The notes under the pieces: generated by a model | What the model was told of the DNA's origin: nothing | What the model saw: only the letters and a program-made list of their open reading frames with translations | Database searches by the model: none | Assembly (NCBI RefSeq): GCF_002127325.2 | Contig: NC_035441.2 | Location: 155,773,122 to 155,837,121, forward strand | Origin: Helianthus annuus | Taxonomy: Eukaryota > Streptophyta > Magnoliopsida > Asterales > Asteraceae | Reading direction: 5' to 3' | Length of the DNA stretch: 64,000 nucleotides | Shown: one piece after another, positions 59,385-64,000 of the stretch | Numbering within the stretch: the first letter of the stretch is position 1 | How the letters are laid out: each line of letters opens with the position of its first letter | Translations under genes and position numbers: made by a program

Positions 59385-62300
59385 TAAAGAGATTGAGGGA
59401 AAAAGGGCTAGAGGAGAGTGTTTTTGGTGTCTATAAAAGTTTACATCAACACATAAATGCCCTAATAAACAAGTGTTTGTATTGGAGATCATAGGGGCAG
59501 AGGAAGAGGAGAGTGGGACTGAAATTTTAAGAGATGAATCATTAGTTAATCAAGAATGGCATGATCCACCACAAATTTCAATTCGTGCATTAACTGGTAT
59601 GGTATCTTATTCAACTATGAAAGTTTTAGGTACCGTAGGTAACAAACAATTGAGAATTTTAATTGATTCTGGATCCACACACAATTTTGTGAATGAAAGA
59701 TTGGCCTTAAAACTGAAATGCTCTCTTAACCCTATTAATAGTCTATCAGTGGGAGTAGCTAATGGTTCTGAGATTCAATGTACCAATTATTGTCCAAATT
59801 TCCAATGGTACATGCAAGGTATGTGGTTTACCACTGATGTACTGGCCATTCCCCTTGACAACTATGATATGGTACTAGGATTACAGTGGTTACTTACTTT
59901 GGGGGCTATTGTGTGGAATTTCTTGGATCTGACTATGCAATTTACTATAGGAGGTACTCAGTCCAAGCTTAAGGGTATTGATAATAATAAGATGTCTTTG
60001 TGTTCTGCAAATTGCGTGCATTCCTTGTTGGAACAGCAAGAGAAGGTAGTTGAGGCTCATTTGTTTAGTCTGCAGTTACAACCTACAAAGGAAGATTTTC
60101 AACATGACACCAAAGTTGTAGGTGTGTCTCATAATAATCAATTAGATACTTTGTTACAGGACTATGATGATGTGTTCAAAACCCTTACAACCTTACCTCC
60201 TAAGAGAGAATTTGACCATGGAATATTGTTGAAAAATGGATCTCAGGTCGTCAATCTCAAACCTTATAGGTATCAGTCCGCACAGAAAGATGTCATTGAG
60301 AAGTTAACACGAGAACTAATAGAAACAGCGGTGGTTAGGGGCAGTTCCAGTCCTTTTGCTGCTCCAGTTGTGTTAGTTAAGAAAAAAGATGGGTCTTGGC
60401 ATTTTTGCATAGATTACAGAAAACTAAACAATGCCACCATTAAAAATAGTTACCCAATTCCTTTGGTTGAAGAGTTATTTGAAGAGTTGGGTGGAGCAAG
60501 GGTGTTTTCTAAACTTGACTTACGATCTGGATATCATCAAATTCGAATGCATGATGATGATATTCAGAAGACTGCGTTTAGGACACATGAAGGACTTTTT
60601 GAATTTGTGGTTATGCCCTTTGGGCTCACCAATGCTCCTGCAACTTTTCAGGCATTAATGAATTTTATCTTTAAGGAGCATTTGAGAAAGTTTGTGCTTG
60701 TTTTCTTTGATGATATTCTTGTCTATAGCAACTCTTGGGAACTTCATCTCGATCATGTTAACGAAGTCTTGTCAATTTTAAGGAAACAACAACTTTATGC
60801 AAAGAAATCAAAATGTACTTTTGGTGGGTCTTCCGTAGAATACTTGGGACATATAATCTCTAGCAAAGGAGTCTCCACAGATCCCAACAAGCTTGCAGCA
60901 ATTAAAGAATGGCCATTACCTACTGATGTGAAACATTTGAGAGGGTTTTTGGGATTAGCTGGATATTATAGGAGATTTATTAAGTCTTATGGAGTGATGG
61001 CTAGGCCCTTGACTGATCTACTAAAAAAAGATGCTTTTGTTTGGAATGATAAAGCGACACAAGCCTTTAACCAGTTAAAAGATGTTATGGCATCTCCTCC
61101 GGTTCTTGCTTTACCTAATTTTTCCAAACCTTTTATAGTTGAGACTGATGCATCAGGCAAGGGAATTGGAGCAGTTCTGATGCAAGAGGGGCACCCAATT
61201 GCCTTTATTAGTAAGGCTCTCTCAGCTAGACAACAAGCTCTATCTGTCTATGAAAGAGAATTGTTGGCAATTATCTTTGCAGTCAGATATTGGCACCATT
61301 ATCTGTCTGTGGGGCATTTTATTATCAGAACAGACCAGAAGAGTTTAAAATACTTGCTAGATCAGAAGATCACGACTCCATTACAGCAAGTTTGGCTTTC
61401 AAAATTGAGGGTTACGATTTTGAGATAGTGTATAAACAAGGTATTGAAAATGGTGTGGCAGATGCCTTGTCCAGAGTGCATTCTCCTGCCTTGATATCTA
61501 TTACTATGAGCATTTTTGACCCAGCTATTTGGACCAAAGTTCAAGCCACGTGGACTTCTGACCCTAAATTGAAGACTATCTTACAAGATTTACAGGCAGG
61601 GAAGGCTCAGTCTAAGTTTACTTGGAATGGTCAAAAGCTTTATTCAAGAAAGGTAAGGTAATGGTGGGTAACGATGTTTCTCTTCAGGAAGATATTATCG
61701 CATTTTGCCATTCTAGTACTACCAGTGGTCATTCTGGTGTTCACACAACCACTTAGTGGATTCGTTCTTTATTTTCTTGGAAAGGAATGCATAAACAAGT
61801 CAGAAATTTTATACGAAATTGTACAATTTGTCAAAGGGCCAAGTATGAGACTATGGCATCTCCTGGACTTTTGCAACCCTTACCAATTCCCAATCATATT
61901 TTTTCTGATATATCCATGGATTTCATAGGAGGTTTACCTAAATCTCAACGGAAAGATTCTATTTTTGTGGTAGTGGATAGACTTACCAAGTACAGTCATT
62001 TTATGGTTCTTACACATCCTTATTCTGCAGCTCAAGTAACCAATTATTCGTAGATCAGGTATTTAAACTACATGGATGGCCTGACACTATAGTATCTGAT
62101 CGAGATCCTATTTTCATTAGCCAATTTTGGAAAGAATTCACGGCTTTACATGGGGTTCAATTGGCTATGTCTACTGCTCATCATCCTCAATCAGATGGGC
62201 AGACTGAAGTGGTAAATAGATGTTTGGAATCGTATCTACGTTGTATGGTAATGGACAAACCAACCAGTTGGGTCAAGTGGTTGCCTTTAGCTGAGTTTTG

Positions 62301-62935
62301 GTATAACTCAAATTTTCACTCCTCTTTGGGAATGACACCTTTCCAAGCATTGTATGGTTATCCTCCTCCCATGTTGTACCATATGTGCCAAGAGGTGTTT
62401 GAGTGGCGGCAGTCAATGACATGTTATGTGACAGAGAAGAGACTATAAAGTTACTAAGATTGGCACTGTTAAGAGCTCAGAACCGAATGAAACAAGTAGC
62501 TGATCAACACCGCAGTGAGAGGGAATTTAAAGTGGGAGATTATGTGTATGTGAAGTTGCATCCCTATGGTCAAAATACTTTGAAGTCTGCTCGTTTCAAT
62601 AAGTTGGGACCAAAATTTTTTGGGCCTTTTCTTATAATTGAACGCATTGGTCAGGTGGCATATAAACTTGATTTGCCTGATGATGCTCAAGTCCATTCTG
62701 TTTTTCATGTATCTCTACTTAAGCTAGCTAGGGGGAACATTACTCAAACAATTCCTTTACCTTAAGGTTCTCGTTTTTTACTCAAGCCTTTGCAAATTTT
62801 GGACCGGAGGATGGTTCGTAGAGGACATCGTGCATCTGCTGAAGCTTTGATTCAATGGGACCGTTTACCCATACCTGAAGCCACATGGGAGAATTTAGAA
62901 GATCTACAGATTCGCTTTCCCAATTTTACTTTTTG
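59385..62935 (+). pseudogene. Pol of element E
   Basis: The remnant of the knuckle (ECFWC..FTSTHKC) is followed by a 651-codon open stretch (from about 59473) with aspartic protease (LIDSGSTHNFV; VLGLQWL), RT (VLVKKKDGSWHFCIDYRKLN; VFFDDILVYS) and RNase H (VETDASGKGIGAVLMQEGH). A one-base loss near 61407 breaks the frame. A shift near 61651, a stop near 61757, a shift near 62045 and one near 62400 follow. Integrase parts remain: CTICQRAKYE, MDFIGGLPKSQRKDSIFVVV, VSDRDPIF, AHHPQSDGQTEVVNR. The tail is chromodomain-like (RRGHRASAEALIQWDRLPIP) with stops near 62763 and 62935. Not functional. Confidence 0.9.
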
Positions 62936-62957
62936 ATTTTTGAGGACAAAAATGTTT

Positions 62958-62972
62958 GTGGGAGGGAAGTAT
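62958..62972 (+). other. Polypurine tract of element E
   Basis: GTGGGAGGGAAGTAT directly precedes the LTR start TGATATGTGAG. Confidence 0.75.
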
Positions 62973-63183
62973 TGATATGTGAGAATTAGTACAGGGGTCT
63001 GATTGTTATATGTCAGTAGTTCAGGGGTTTAAGTGTCAACAATGAATAGTTAAAAGGGTGTTCTGTTGTAATAGTTAGTTAGTTGTTAGTGACAGTTGTA
63101 TAAGATCCTAACGTCTAATGAGAAGTGGTTATGGATTTGGTGCCCTAATTCTTCTCTGTTCTTCTTCATTTCTGTTCTTATCA
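62973..63183 (+). repeat. 3' LTR of element E
   Basis: A 211-bp sequence from TGATATG to CTTATCA, with inverted TGATA/TATCA ends directly after the PPT. No second copy is available for comparison, so the right edge is inferred from TG..CA form. Confidence 0.6.
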
Positions 63184-64000
63184 GTTAAACGTGACATTAT
63201 GATAGTATGTTAATTTTCTGATTTTAGGTTTAGGCTTCATTGCTTGATGTACAATCATGTCAAAAAGGATTAGAAAAAAAATTTGGTTCAAATTGCGGCC
63301 ACTCACACAGAAAGAAGGCTTCATCAGATGATGTTTGCAGTTCGTGATTGTGATATAACTCCAATTATGAAGACTCATTTCCATATTCCCCAAAACTGTT
63401 CAGAAAAAGAGTTCTCGGTGGTCAACATTCATGTCAAATATCGGTAGAATATATTTATATGATGCTCTAAAGATGAATTTTTGAAGCCAATTCAAAGATG
63501 CAAGCTAGAGTATCTTTCCAAATTCGCATTTGATGCCGAGTTACTGTGTTATTGATCTTGAAATTGGTAATACTTTAGTACTCATACTTTAGTAAAACAT
63601 GATTATCAAACTTCCTTACACATATTAACAGGGGTGTTTGGGGTTCCTTCTATTTCAACTTATTGACTTATTAGAGGCAAAAAGGACTTTTCAAAGTGTT
63701 TGGAATTTCTTTGTGTGTGAGTGAATAAGTCAATAAGTCAGAAATCCTGACTTATTACTTCTCAAATAAGTTGAAAAGTCATTTTCAAAAGGAAAGCCAA
63801 ATATGCACTAAAAGTGACCCATTATAACCTTTCAAGTCAAACTTTAACTTTTTTGTAGAGATTTAATGTCTACCATTTGATCAATGAAATTGTTTTTTCT
63901 ATGTTTTTATAGAAAATGTTTTAATGTCCGGTATGGACTATATTGAAGTTCCTCAAATTGGTTTTATGTTTAGTCTTTCTTTAGCTTTATATTTTTTTCT
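63184..64000. other. Right flank of E, possible MITE
   Basis: No gene is recognised. At about 63631-63808 GGGGTGTTTGGGG and a loosely inverted GCCAAATATGCAC, with internal complementary TTTCAACTTATT and AATAAGTTGAAAA, suggest a small hAT-like MITE. No TSD is clear. Confidence 0.3.

Larger units (their letters stand above)
59385..63183 (+). mobile_element. 5'-truncated Ty3/gypsy element E with short 3' LTR
   Basis: Begins inside the gag zinc knuckle directly at the broken B LTR, carries pol, PPT and one LTR (62973-63183). It has no gag core, PBS or 5' LTR. It belongs to a different gypsy clade from A-D (RT motif [20 protein letters not shown]; short LTR), Reina-like in my judgement. Confidence 0.85.

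Noticed and set aside
63631..63808. Firm MITE call in the right flank
   Set aside because: Ends are only loosely inverted and no target duplication could be paired.

Overview
This is plant nuclear DNA, almost certainly intergenic or pericentromeric. It is a nest of LTR retrotransposons (Ty3/gypsy chromovirus-like, Ty3/gypsy Tat-like, Ty1/copia) with CACTA, Mutator, hAT and PIF/Harbinger DNA elements. There is no bacterial gene organisation, no convincing intact host gene, and no tRNA or rRNA gene that I can see. The mix of families resembles a large eudicot genome, perhaps Asteraceae; that is an impression only.

Layout, left to right. (1) A Tat-like gypsy element on the minus strand is the oldest layer of the left half. 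Its pieces are 1-1963, 20590-20774 and 31613-32209. Two elements split it. Element C (1964-20589, TSD GGAGA) is a gypsy chromovirus on the minus strand with 3.6-kb LTRs. Element N1 (20775-31607) is a gag-only Ty1/copia element on the minus strand. C contains three solo LTRs (5990-7292, 10382-13062, 13239-14931) and a hAT MITE (16610-17186). N1 contains a solo LTR (28373-30200) and a 1.78-kb palindromic insertion of two inverted partial LTRs (21594-23371). (2) A 6.4-kb CACTA element (32504-38867, TSD CAA) holds a decayed PIF/Harbinger ORF and a Mutator-like element (35244-36524). (3) Two MITE-like units sit in a TA microsatellite (38966-39790). (4) Composite gypsy element A (40138-45764, plus strand) carries a duplicated piece of flanking DNA after its first LTR. 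(5) Probable low-copy sequence with a MULE-type MITE follows (45770-48019). (6) Gypsy element B (48020-59384, minus strand) contains a deleted element D (54174-57397). (7) A 5'-truncated gypsy element E (59385-63183, plus strand) is followed by flanking DNA.

Most boundaries rest on exact target-site duplications read directly from the sequence. Where there is coding sequence on both sides (three solo LTRs in C, one in N1, and both splits of the Tat gag), the reading frame of the target resumes after one TSD copy is removed.

The most interesting cross-cutting signal is in the LTR promoters. In eight LTR families, from both Ty3 and Ty1 groups, the TATA box is preceded, upstream in the element's own orientation, by one or several short and often perfect dyads. 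These are usually built around CGG-N-CCG or CGCG-N3-CGCG. The dyad sequence differs in every family while its form and position recur.
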